A stretch of DNA of 64,000 nt from Trigonopsis variabilis (Eukaryota > Ascomycota > Trigonopsidomycetes > Trigonopsidales > Trigonopsidaceae). The notes under the pieces are model-generated. The model saw nothing but the letters and a program-made list of their open reading frames with translations, made no database searches and was not told the origin of the DNA. Location: the NCBI GenBank assembly GCA_003707065.3, contig PPXM03000012.1:309927-373926 (forward strand), given 5' to 3'. Of this stretch, positions 54,879 to 64,000 are shown piece after piece. The position numbers and the translations under genes were made by a program. How positions within the stretch are numbered: position 1 is the stretch's first letter; every line of letters begins with the position of its first letter.

Positions 54879-57794
54879 TCACATCGTAGGAGAAGTCTTC
54901 TTGGGAATAGGACTATTAAGCGGCGACTGACTCGCTTGCCGAATGTCTTGGGCCTGGCTTTGAGCTTGCGCCTGTTGTAAGATGCCTTGCGGAGTAGGAG
55001 TGGGACTGTTTCCCGTCCTCGCATTGGCACCGTTTGGCTGTTGGTGTCGCTGCTGAAGCGACAGTAGATAGCGCTGTAATTGCGCTTGCGCCACCTTTGT
55101 TGCTTGCTCTGGGGTAAGATTAGGATGCCTCATGATTAATTGATTCGCTATCGCAGTCACCTGAGCAGCTTGCACGGAAGTCGAAGGCGGAGTCTGGCTC
55201 GATGAATGCGCAGTCGGAGTACTCTGACCATTCTGACGCGCTTGCGTTCCTTGAGTCGTCCCATTCCAACCTCCAGGTCCATTTGCTTGAGTTGGCGCCA
55301 TCAGCGGTGCAGTCAAGGATGAAGCCCCGTTTTTAACAGCGGCAGCTGCGGCTGCAGCTGCTTGATGTTGCCGCATGAGAACTCGTAGTCGGTCTAACTG
55401 CATTATTTGAGCCACGTTCGTTCCCGTAGTGACTTGTCGCGGCAGACTACCAGCCCTCTGTATGGCCGAATTAGGATCACCATTGGCAACACTAACACTC
55501 ATGTTAGCGCCGGCGCCGTTTGGTAACGATCTGCCGGAAGGATTCACGTTCAAACCTGCAGTCTGGCCTGCCATCTGCTTGTTTTGGAGAGTGCGTTGGT
55601 GAAGGATCGCTTCAGCAAGAGCCGCTTCCCGCTCGTTGCGAAGCTTGCACAGCTCAGCAGGAGTCGGTACCGGCTGTTTGGAGTTCACTGCATCAGCAAC
55701 AGCACGTCTAGGAGGCTGATTAGAAGGCTTTGCGACATTCTCACGCTTGCGCATGCACTTCCTGATCCCATCAAAGATGCTAGCCCATCGTAATCGTCTA
55801 TGACCTCTCTGGAGCGCATCAAGACCAACTCCAATAGGAGTGATCCTTCGCTTACTCTCGGCTTGCGTTTTGTTGATGGTGTCGAGCCAAACAACAGCAG
55901 CCCTCGCATACGGCCCGCGAAGGTCACATAACTGAAAGGACGGTTCAAGCTGAAGCCACCGCTCAAAACATTGCCAAGGAGTCCGCCTCTCAATATTCGA
56001 GGCATACACAGTAAGATATTCCGGAAATAAATGAGCAGATACCACTTCCCAGTTATAGTGGAACTCAGTCGCCAACTTGCGCAAAAGGACATCATCCCTA
56101 GGTAGCCATATGGTAGGAGTACGATACTCAATATATTTGATATTGGGAGGTGGAGGTGCACGGACATAGGGAAAGCGGCGAGCTGATTCGCTTAGAAACA
56201 TATGATCCGTTTGTTTGGATATATTCTTTAGGTTTTCGTTTGTTTCCTCATGTTGTGGTTTATCTTTGACGACCAGTCTTTTCCATTCGCTTGAGTTGTT
56301 ATTGTCGGAGATTGCAAACTTGGATAATGGGACGAGTGGCAAATCCTGAAAGTCATCCTTGAATGGCATGGCCATCTCCTTATCGTCGAGTCCACTATAT
56401 AAATTGAGGTCCTCCAGTCCGCTCGCGTGATCAGCCAGGGGCCAGATATTGCCATGAGCGATAGGAGTGCAAAGATCGAGTAGGCTGGGATCAACGACAA
56501 GATCCTCAGCCGGTGTCCAGAGTTCCTGAGGAGTAGAAATCGACGATGCAGAACCATTGCTAGTACCAGTAGATTCATCACTCATTTCGACATCACGATC
56601 TTCCTCTCTAGTACCATCTAGGAATCTGATAGGTTTATGGCGTACACAGACAGCATCCCTGCCCTTGTGAAAATAGTCCTTGACCCATTCGCACAGACAC
56701 AACGCTAAAACACGTTTAAACTTACTTTCTTCATAGAAATCCATTTGCATCCACTGGGCTTCCGCTAATAGGTTATCCCAATGGGACCGTTTCCGCTGCG
56801 GATCTTGAAAGCGCTGGGGTTGACGCAGACTCCATTTCCCCTCTCGCTTGAGCTCTTCTACTCGTTTGAATACCATCGAGAGCTTCCCTTCAGTCATAAA
56901 TGTACTATAATTAGATGTAAGAAGAGTTTTGTGGGCTGAAGAAAGTAATTTGTATAAGGGTAGCGACTGCGATGTATAATAAAGTTTAGCAAGAGAAACG
57001 CTATCCGGTCTATCGCGCTCCTCATTGTCCTCAGTGACAAATTCAGCCATCAAGTCACTATGCTTTGACGAGTCTTCCTCTTGATCTGGAGATCCTTCAT
57101 TATCTTCAACAGCCTTTTGGGCGCTTTCAGGCCTTGTGCTTGGTGATGCCGGCCCCTCATGAGATTGTTCAACTTCTTGAGGTTGTAGTGCTGGTGGTAT
57201 CTCACTTGGCTCAGACTTTGTCGTTTGCTCCTGATCGACAGTGAAAGACTGTTCTTTCTCCTCCTTCCGACTGGGAGATGAGTCAGGTACCGGTTCCTCA
57301 TCCTCTTTGATCGGCTGTTCTGGAGAAGACTCTTGCTTTTCCTCAACTGGCGCTGTTTTCTGGAGTTTTGTCACAGGCTGATTGTCATCAGGTCGCGATA
57401 ATGTCTTCAAATCAAACTCATGACCACTTTCCAGATCATTTTTCTCAAGAAAAGCCATTAGATCATCTTCTATCCCGGCTATATCTTTCTCAGTAATAGG
57501 ATTCTCTCTGAATCTTGTCGCATAGTAAAGTTCTGACAATTTCCGCTTCCGGCTCTTGATTACATGACTAATATGAGCACGATCAACAAGTTCTATCGTA
57601 CCTGCACTCCTCCCTTCGACGCTCAATGGCTGCTAGACGGAGGCGGTCTAACTGCGACTATTTGTTAGTGTTGCTAGGGGGCCAAAATGATGAGGACACG
57701 AAGGGTCGAGGATCAAGCAGTTTAGAGTATCTAAAGAACTCGAAAAAATCGCTGGAGCGTGAAACTCATTAGGACATACCGAAGAGAAGTCCAT
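54879..57794 (-). CDS. EAF1: NuA4 histone acetyltransferase scaffold Eaf1/Vid21
   Basis: Platform subunit of the NuA4 acetyltransferase complex in the nucleus. The long frame has no good ATG; I rebuilt a start from a 15-nt first exon (57780-57794, MDFSS), a 122-nt intron, exon 57602-57657 (SQLDRLRLAAIERRREEC), a 34-nt intron, then 54879-57567, 919 residues. The join gives SHVIKSRKRKLSELYYATRF, the conserved N-terminal block. An HSA domain lies at about 255-330 (HWDNLLAEAQWMQMDFYEE, FKRVLALCLCEWVKDYFHKG), a SANT/Myb domain at about 508-570 (WLPRDDVLLRKLATEFHYNW, TPWQCFERWLQLEP), and a Gln/Ala/Asn-rich tail. The domains are certain; the 34-nt intron has no clear branch motif, so the first exons are less sure. 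Confidence 0.9.
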
Positions 57795-58045
57795 AGGGAC
57801 GCGTGCGCTTAGCTAAATGCCACAAAGCGCGATCAAAGCGTGAAAATTTTTCGGCCGGGTGGCGTGTGGTTGCTAGGCTGTCCTATGCGCTACGCTACCC
57901 AACAGACGTTGCCCGGCAAGCGTTTCTAAGGCTTTCTTTCAGGGGCCAAGTGGCTTTACTAGAACAAAAGAATAGTACGGTGATACCCCGATAGATAGAG
58001 GAGATGTGATTTTAGACTTAGTCCAGCAACTATATGACCATGTGC

Positions 58046-58997
58046 TTATGATTTTTTGACCGAGGAACCGGGACTTTTCGGTCTAAGGAGCTCGATTTCT
58101 AGGATTAGATAAGAGCAATGCTCTAACTTACCTGGATTGAATCCAACAGTCGTACCTACTGTTGCTAATGTCTGAAGATACCCAGAAGGGTCGAAATTAT
58201 CGTATGGGACGTCACCTAGAGTGACCCATCCTTCTCTTGGGACCGCTGGGAAGCCATCAGCGGTTGGTAGAATATGTAATCGTCTATTTGACAAGCTAAA
58301 ATTTTCTATTACCTCATAGATTTGTTCAGGAACTTGTCCTGATAGCTGGCCATTCTCAATGATGACATCGGTATTGACATTGCAATGAATTAGTGAAGTA
58401 TCGGTCGACCGACGGACAGTCCCTTTGATGCCCATGAGACAGTGGAATGTTGTCTTTCGGAAAAGCTCTTCTCCTCCAGTCACCGGTCTAAAATCATGTC
58501 CCCCGAGATAGACAATGTCTTCGGCTCTATATACCTGTCAGCGACGGGCAACAGTTTCGTATACCTTCTGAATCCCCACCCCGCTAGAACTTTCCTTGCA
58601 ACCTCAAGCATGTGAGTTGGCGTCCAAATAAAGGCGAAGCTAGGCTTTGACGTCATCAGATGAACTGGAATAGAAAGAACCTGCGCGTATGAAAGCAGAG
58701 CGCTGCGACTAAGTATCAGATTATGCCTTCGAAATTGACGCACCAATTACCTATCATGATTACGTCAAACCTGACTCCAAAGTTTGACCATTCTTCCAAT
58801 GTCGCTTGGATCTCATCGATACCTAAGGCTCTTTTGCTTAACGCAGGAAAGGACTTTGTTCGGTACTGCAGTCGTTTCAATTCCGCTAGCCTCTGTAGCT
58901 TGGGATACCCTTGCAGAGGCTGTTGAGAATTCTGGATATGACTTTGAGGGAGTTCTCCGGTTTGTATATAATGGTTCGATAGGCTTTCTTGATCCAT
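58046..58997 (-). CDS. KAR4: Kar4, METTL14-type MT-A70 protein
   Basis: Non-catalytic partner of the m6A mRNA methyltransferase, and in yeast a regulator of karyogamy and meiosis genes. Exons 58744-58997, 58535-58708, 58132-58487 and 58098-58046 (introns 35, 47 and 33 nt) give 278 residues. N-terminal LSNHYIQTGELPQSHIQN is the Kar4/METTL14 lead. The methyltransferase-like core has RFDVIMIGNC where catalytic METTL3 has DPPW, so no acceptor-binding tetrad; then FHCLMGIKGTVRRSTDTSLI, HCNVNTDVII and EEI-type helix, RRLHI and GWVTLG. The last intron (58099-58131) is 33 nt and stopless, read through as GKLEHCSYLIL by frame search; removing it gives FNPEIELLRPKSPGSS. The tail resembles the yeast protein (335 residues), only shorter. 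Confidence 0.9.
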
Positions 58998-59302
58998 CTA
59001 GCTACAAGCGCTTGAGTCAGGGTTAGAAACAGCTAAGAACATGGTCTGCCCTCCTGGTTCTGTATCTCCATTCGCAGCCGGTCATCTTGGCATCTTTGTA
59101 CATCCTCAAGTAACGATTGCCCTTCTTTCTAGAACGCTTCACTATGAAAATCCTAATTCGAGGTTTTCCTATGTTTTATATATTCCTGTTATTGGAGCTA
59201 CATTGCAGTTGTTGACCGCCCGTCGCATCCACGCATGTACTGCCCAGCTGTCGCAGCCTCTATTATCATAGCTCCAATCAACCAAATCACTCCCACTTCC
59301 TT
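58998..59302. other. Divergent region between KAR4 and the membrane protein
   Basis: About 305 bp between divergent starts. A 76-residue frame (59041-59271) fills most of it but has no family match, no signal peptide and no spliced connection that I can justify. Confidence 0.5.
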
Positions 59303-60166
59303 ATGTTTATATATCTTGCACTAATTATTTTCTCGCATTTATGCAGATCGGAGGTCCTTGACGGGTTTGATCAGAACTTGGACCATTGCTTGTTATCAGG
59401 GAATCTGTTTGACTTAGACGATGCTCATGCCGTCGCCTTTTACGAGTCAGGTGCCTCTATCTGTGGTTTTCTCCAAGTCTTAAGTTCTCTCGCCCTCTCT
59501 ACTGTCGCTCAAGATATCTCGTCTTTTGACGCTCGTCAATCATCAGAGCGGCCCCCGTTAGAAGCACCCCTGTTATCCAATTCGGGAAAAGAAGGTCTAC
59601 CACAAGCCGAACTTGACTCAGATTCTAGCTGGGAAGCAGAACCGGAAATATCAGACTTCCCTGTTGATCCACTAGAGTCTGCTAACATCGATAGCATCGA
59701 TGAACTGGCCGACATAGAGAGTATCCATCCATCTGAGACTCTGGAAAGTTTCAGATTTACACCTAGTGCCATGGAGCTAAGTGAACCGGCGGCCCCTTTG
59801 TATACATATAATCATGAAGACAAGACTATCGCCAATACCACTGAACCAATGTTGAACGAGATCGAACGAGAAAGACAGATCAGGATCGAGGAGATTCACT
59901 CGTTGAGTCTCATTGCTATTATCGCAGGGTCTATTGTCCTTGTCTGTGGTTTAATGGCTATCACCATTTGGCTCCTCTTTGTCAGAAAACCGTCATGGCT
60001 GGCCAGATCCTGTTCTCTAGGTACTAAGATTCATTTTCCTGAGCCTGTTACGAAGTATTATGGCCATATTAGCGGTCCAGAATCACAGCAGTCCGACTTT
60101 ATTCACCCTTTACGATGGCGTAACTCTTCTGCTCAAAGGGAGCCTCCAAGTTCAGCTGATGCTTGA
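59303..60166 (+). CDS. Orphan single-pass membrane protein
   Basis: A 287-residue protein I do not recognise. It begins with a short hydrophobic signal-like segment (MFIYLALIIFSHLCRS), followed by about 190 residues rich in Ser, Glu, Asp and Pro with few hydrophobic runs, probably disordered and possibly glycosylated. Then comes a charged stretch NEIERERQIRIEEIHS, one transmembrane helix (SLIAIIAGSIVLVCGLMAITIW), a Lys/Arg boundary and a ~60-residue cytosolic tail with a few basic and Tyr residues (TKYYGHISGPES). The layout is that of a type I plasma membrane or Golgi protein, like the mucin-like sensors and axial-budding proteins of fungi, but no sequence motif supports any of these. An upstream exon cannot be excluded. 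Confidence 0.7.
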   Translation: MFIYLALIIFSHLCRSEVLDGFDQNLDHCLLSGNLFDLDDAHAVAFYESGASICGFLQVLSSLALSTVAQDISSFDARQSSERPPLEAPLLSNSGKEGLPQAELDSDSSWEAEPEISDFPVDPLESANIDSIDELADIESIHPSETLESFRFTPSAMELSEPAAPLYTYNHEDKTIANTTEPMLNEIERERQIRIEEIHSLSLIAIIAGSIVLVCGLMAITIWLLFVRKPSWLARSCSLGTKIHFPEPVTKYYGHISGPESQQSDFIHPLRWRNSSAQREPPSSADA

Positions 60167-60445
60167 TTGGCCTGGCGCAAAGTGCATTAGAATTGTTGAT
60201 TTATAGTTATGCTTTCACTATCTTTTAAGTTTTATCATTCGTAGCACATACGGTGAGAATGTTATCGGTGAGATTCGACTTTTCACACGAGTAGTTCATC
60301 CAAATACAAATCAAGCTGAAGCTTAGAGATATTCATTGAAGCAAGTTCTTTGTCAGTTGCTAAGTGATCCTAAAAGAGGAACTAATTTTACTGTTAAAAG
60401 CTATTTAAATACATGTCTGTCTAGAGTACTACTCAAGAGTTTTAA

Positions 60446-61423
60446 TCACTGGTAATCCCGTTCTCCAACGCATTTTGCAATCGACATTTGTTGCACTCCA
60501 AAGGCGTGGTTGACGGAGACCGCCATCAGAACTCCTCTCGGGGTGATATCATGACCAAGAACGATGCCGCCGGTATTATCGGCCTTCCATTGTCTCGCTT
60601 CCCTTAGGATATCAGCCTCAGTCAAGTCGGCACTGGGATCAGAGAGACGCCAGTCAAAGGTATCGTGGTTCCAGAGGACAGTCGAAAGTCCAAACTCTTG
60701 GGCGATAAATCTTACTCGATCGTCAACTCCACCATAAGGAGGCCTATAGTACTTTGGTATAACTCCTAGCGTAGCATTAGCAGCCCATATAGACCATTGA
60801 AGCTCAGCAGCGATACTTTGACTGGACAGCGCTGGCAGGTAGGCATGACTCCAGGTATGGATTGCTATGTGCATTCCGCGACGAAGCGCTTCTCTGGCGA
60901 TGTGAGGATATGCAATAATAGATAGACCCGTCATGAAAAAAGTGGCAGTTTGATTGCTTTCTTCCAGGTATTTGTATAATTCCGCCGAGAACGGACGAGG
61001 CCCATCATCAAACGTCTGAGTCAACTGCGGACAGGTATAGATATCAGCTCGACGGACGCAGAGACTGTCATAGTTAGTAGACTATCAAACAAAAGCCGTA
61101 CTAGCAATCAAATGCGCATGATGTTCGTAGATTCTCGGCGCATTCGCCGGGGGCTTGGATCAGTAACAGTCGGCCGAAAATCATTTACCTCGTCTAGCGA
61201 CATCCGGAATGGTACTGAAGTCGATATTACTTCCTTTATATATATAAGGAGGGTCTAATCCTGGCCAGTATTGCATTCCGTCAGTCAACTCGCTCAACCA
61301 ACTGGGAAGCAAGGTCAAAGTAGCATTATATAGCTCGGGAGCAAGAATGCGCTCATTGATTGGGTTTTGAACCTGCGCAGTGATCAGAGGAGCATGAAAG
61401 AATAAGAAATTAAGGAATAACAT
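60446..61423 (-). CDS. CDA2: Chitin deacetylase (CE4 polysaccharide deacetylase)
   Basis: Removes N-acetyl groups from chitin to give chitosan in the cell or spore wall. Three exons, 61189-61423, 61102-61153 and 60446-61064 (introns 35 and 37 nt), 301 residues. A signal peptide (MLFLNFLFFHAPLITAQV) leads to the family's YWPGLDPP block; the tiny second exon supplies a Cys-rich CAENLRTSCAFDC stretch, joined to YLCVRRADIYTCPQLTQTFD. CE4 motifs: TFDDGP (catalytic base and zinc Asp), IHTWSH (zinc His pair), RPPYGGVDDRVR, WNHDTFDW and IVLGHD. The protein has no GPI tail, so it is likely secreted. Length matches the yeast sporulation-specific Cda1/Cda2 (301 and 312). The symbol is by resemblance only. 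Confidence 0.93.
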
Positions 61424-61786
61424 TGCTGAGCTAGGTATGCGAGTGATAGACTGAGTGAGATGGAGATGAGTGCGACCATACTTTGCAACGTCAGAGACAG
61501 AGACAAAGACAAAGCAGGCTTGGTATCTGTAGCTTTAGCCGCGACATTGACCGAGTTCTACTATGCTATCATTGAGAAAAAGAGTCACTAATGGTTCAAT
61601 GGTAGAGATAGGACGCACGATTAATGGCAGAGACGGTCTGTTGTAGTACAAGGGCAACGTCTACTGGAAAACTTATTATTTTCTAGGCATCCAGAACGTC
61701 AAAGCTCCATAACCAGTGATAAATAACCCTTATATATCATCTGCGCTTTTTCATTGCTTCGATTTAAAGAAATATCTCTTAGGTAG
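61424..61786. other. Chitin deacetylase promoter region
   Basis: About 360 bp between the CDA start and the Nudix stop. It contains one tRNA-D-arm-like word (TGGTTCAATGGTAGAG near 61592) but no complete tRNA. Confidence 0.5.
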
Positions 61787-62755
61787 TCAGCTCTTCCCCC
61801 CTGATTTTTTATAGTGCTCGTACAGGGGGATTGCCATCAGGACCTTTGAATCGGTTGTACTGGTTAGTAGCTGAGAGTAAGGCAGTAAGGAGACCTTGAT
61901 CTTTTCGTTTTCCGTTTTGCTTCCATGGACTTTAGAAAGAATCGCATCCAGTTCTTCACTGGACAAGTGCTTTCTACAGGCAAAAATTCGCACGTGTTCG
62001 TCACATCCTCCTCCACTAACACAAATTGGTCCTTTTAGTTGGGCTGTTAGATCGATTAATTCATCTTCAGGAAATACCAATCCACACTCTTCCTCGAGTT
62101 CTCTTGCTGCTGACCCTGAAAATGTTCCATCATCGATCATCCCGGCCGGTATTTCAAGTTCGTGCATGGTTCCAATCGGTACCCTTGGCTGGCTCACCAT
62201 AACTACCAGATCCTCGCCCGGACGGTCATCACAGGTCACCAAAACTAACATAGCCACACTCGATCCTCTCAAGAAAACAATTCCTGGCAGATTTCTGTCA
62301 TCCGAATCAAGGACATCGGCTTTAACCTTCATAAACCCAATCTTGCCTGTCCCAAACAAGTCCACCGACTGGATCTCTATCCCTCGCAGACGATAAAGTG
62401 GCTGCTTTCCTGGTTCCGGTGCATTCAATAGGCCTCCATCTTTCCGGCCCATCTTTTGTATCCAATTCTTGAAGGGAATGAAATTATACATATCTTCCCA
62501 CTTTGCCTTGACATACTCTGGTACATGAACTGGAACCTCAATCTCTTTATAGTCCACAATACTAATCTTTATCGGATATGTTGACATTGCCAGCTTGGTT
62601 GTAATATTATGAATTGCTCTTAGACTCTGTCTTCCAATCACTAGTCTGGGGAAGATCATCCAAGTCACAGTGACACTCGTAACAGTCGGTCTTCCCGTCC
62701 GTAACGTCACTCCGGGATTCCGATTGATTGTCTTCAAATGTCTGACTGGACTCAT
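61787..62755 (-). CDS. Nudix hydrolase, ADP-sugar diphosphatase-like
   Basis: A 322-residue single-exon protein. The Nudix fold shows LPGIVFLRGSSVAMLVLVT, the RVPIGTMHELEIPAGMIDDG lead and the box helix SGSAARELEEECGL with the metal-binding Glu residues; one residue of the usual spacing is missing and the first box Glu is Thr, a variation also seen in plant ADP-sugar diphosphatases (AGMLDD type). So it likely splits nucleoside diphosphate sugars such as ADP-glucose or ADP-ribose. The first ~56 residues contain no Asp or Glu and many Arg, Thr and Ser, like a mitochondrial presequence; Met57 at 62587 begins a conserved-looking core. The protein may thus exist as two forms from two starts, which is inference. 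Confidence 0.85.
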   Translation of the reverse strand: MSPVRHLKTINRNPGVTLRTGRPTVTSVTVTWMIFPRLVIGRQSLRAIHNITTKLAMSTYPIKISIVDYKEIEVPVHVPEYVKAKWEDMYNFIPFKNWIQKMGRKDGGLLNAPEPGKQPLYRLRGIEIQSVDLFGTGKIGFMKVKADVLDSDDRNLPGIVFLRGSSVAMLVLVTCDDRPGEDLVVMVSQPRVPIGTMHELEIPAGMIDDGTFSGSAARELEEECGLVFPEDELIDLTAQLKGPICVSGGGCDEHVRIFACRKHLSSEELDAILSKVHGSKTENEKIKVSLLPYSQLLTSTTDSKVLMAIPLYEHYKKSGGKS

Positions 62756-63884
62756 TACATAGTTGAAAGTTCTTTCATTTATTATATGTCTCTTATCTTA
62801 GATCGTCCATACTGATTCTCTCACTCATTGATCCTGGGTGTCTATGTCGTCATGCTGAGCTGTCACGCTCAGCATCGTCGTGGATGGACCGTCTAGATCG
62901 CTGCTGCTTGACAGTCAAAAGCCTCATAACCACACATAGTATTATACAGTCCCGAAATATACTATATTATACTGTTCTATGGATATATCTTTCTAATGCG
63001 TTTTTTAGGCTTGCAGAGATCTTTGACGTCGATGATATCTGTAATAATGAAACTAAAGTTCTGAGGACTACAGCGATATTACTCATAGTTTATAATCGCA
63101 GAAGCGTTATCAATAGAAAAGATACTAGTCTCCATTTACTTGGATTAACATAATAACTTTATCATTATCAGAATTTTTTATCTTGATTTGACCATTTATC
63201 CAATACTACATGATTCACGATTCAACCACCTGTAACATATCCTCTTTTCGCTAGATCTTATAACAAATTTCTTGAAATGCTACTTGATTTAGAACAAAGT
63301 CATAATATCATTCTATTCCGCTCCCAATTAAATGCTTATGTGGGACAGGCAATCCCTGATTGCCAATAGTGACACACTCACTTACTGCGCGTTGGCGAGG
63401 AGATGAGGCTGACGTTTCTTTCCCGTTTGGGAATTACTCGGATGTGAGACGTGTGTTACCTGTACTAACCACGACCTGTGTCCAGTCTCAAACCAATAGC
63501 ATTTCAAAAGCTGTCACCCTATTAAATATATGACCCTCTTTGCGATGCCTTCATCCCAAGCAGCTAAGCCACCCCAAAGGGTCTTTGTCCATCAGGACAA
63601 AAGACAAGTTGCAGAGTGTGAAGTACTGACTCAAGACGAAATTTAATTTATAAAATACACGGAAATCCAAGTATTATATGCCTCTCGATATGACACATCC
63701 AAGAATCAGCGTTAACGATAGAGTATATCATAACTGATATACGAGTATTTGTAACTGTGCCCGACCATTCCACTACACTAGTTGTGTGTATTGAAATATC
63801 AACCTATTCATATCATGTGTCACTTATCTACTCGAGACCACTTTCATGACATATAAGTTACCCTTATCAGTAAGCGTTGCCATT
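62756..63884. other. AT-rich stretch without a gene
   Basis: About 1.1 kb, more AT-rich than the rest and without long frames on either strand. Left part is the Nudix promoter. I see no RNA gene, terminal repeat or transposon remnant. Confidence 0.5.
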
Positions 63885-64000
63885 TTACTCTTCGGGAGCA
63901 CACGAGTTCAAGAAATCATCGAGCAAGCCAAGAACCATTTCATAGAGCTGCTCATTAGAGCAGTTCAGCATATTTCTAGGTATAGAATACTTGATGAGAA
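63885..64000 (-). CDS. Possible C-terminal end of a gene running off the window
   Basis: A frame open from the right edge to a TAA at 63885-63887, at least 37 codons, reading LIKYSIPRNMLNCSNEQLYE then MVLGLLDDFLNSCAPEE. It looks like a helical protein end, but there is no family match and the frame is short. Treat as unproven. Confidence 0.3.
   Translation of the reverse strand, partial: LIKYSIPRNMLNCSNEQLYEMVLGLLDDFLNSCAPEE

Noticed and set aside
59041-59271. A 76-codon plus-strand frame before the membrane protein
   Set aside because: No family content, and I could not find a supported splice into the next exon; it fits as promoter DNA between divergent genes.
61592-61607. tRNA-like D-arm word TGGTTCAATGGTAGAG
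   Set aside because: No matching acceptor stem, anticodon arm or GTTCGA-type T-loop at the right distance.

Overview
The window is nuclear DNA from an ascomycete fungus. The evidence is a densely packed set of typical fungal genes (Zn2Cys6 regulator, RPT4, enolase, ASF1, SRO7, CDC24, POT1, VPH1, DED1, KAR4, chitin deacetylase), spliceosomal introns almost everywhere, and a Kex2-type repeat precursor. The introns are unusual: of 47 I can place by protein-family continuity, 41 are 33-47 nt long, with a CTAAC/CTGAC/TTAAC-like branch motif a few bases from the 3' AG. This, plus a complete NUP98-NUP96-type NUP145 with a GLEBS motif, suggests a lineage outside the core budding yeasts (an early-diverging Saccharomycotina or a Taphrinomycotina). 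I cannot name the species. Only ATG starts were accepted, and almost every multi-exon gene was rebuilt by hand from exon phase and family sequence.

Layout. 1-5.05 kb: TFIIS (cut by the left edge), a Zn2Cys6 regulator and a mitochondrial 2-methylcitrate dehydratase-like gene, all on the minus strand. 5.6-6.65 kb: a secreted precursor with 18 near-identical 17-residue units separated by KR sites, whose core GLKIGEPIF resembles yeast alpha-factor; this is the main discovery. 6.6-8.1 kb: no convincing gene. 8-17.4 kb: HAD phosphatase, RPT4, an SDR, enolase, an ER cyclophilin, actin-capping beta, an Scm3-like CENP-A chaperone and a DUF952 protein. 17.5-31.4 kb: NOP9, a small coiled-coil protein, ASF1, SRO7, TSR3, a GGA adaptor, a GH47 mannosidase and a Uds1-domain protein. 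31.9-39.2 kb: CDC24, RAM1, ETP1 and peroxisomal thiolase. 39.3-48.7 kb: NUP145, CDC31 and VPH1. 48.8-58 kb: a SET-domain methyltransferase, MAK11, DED1 and EAF1/VID21. 58-62.8 kb: KAR4, an orphan single-pass membrane protein, chitin deacetylase and a Nudix hydrolase. The last ~1.1 kb is AT-rich and empty except for a possible gene end at the edge.

There is no operon-like organisation. Neighbours are often divergent across short shared promoters (about 150-180 bp for SDR/ENO, NUP145/CDC31 and VPH1/SET) or convergent. Several genes concern mating, polarity or secretion in yeasts (the repeat precursor, KAR4, RAM1, CDC24, SRO7, GGA), but they are scattered and I do not claim a cluster. No tRNA, rRNA, transposon or CRISPR array was recognised.
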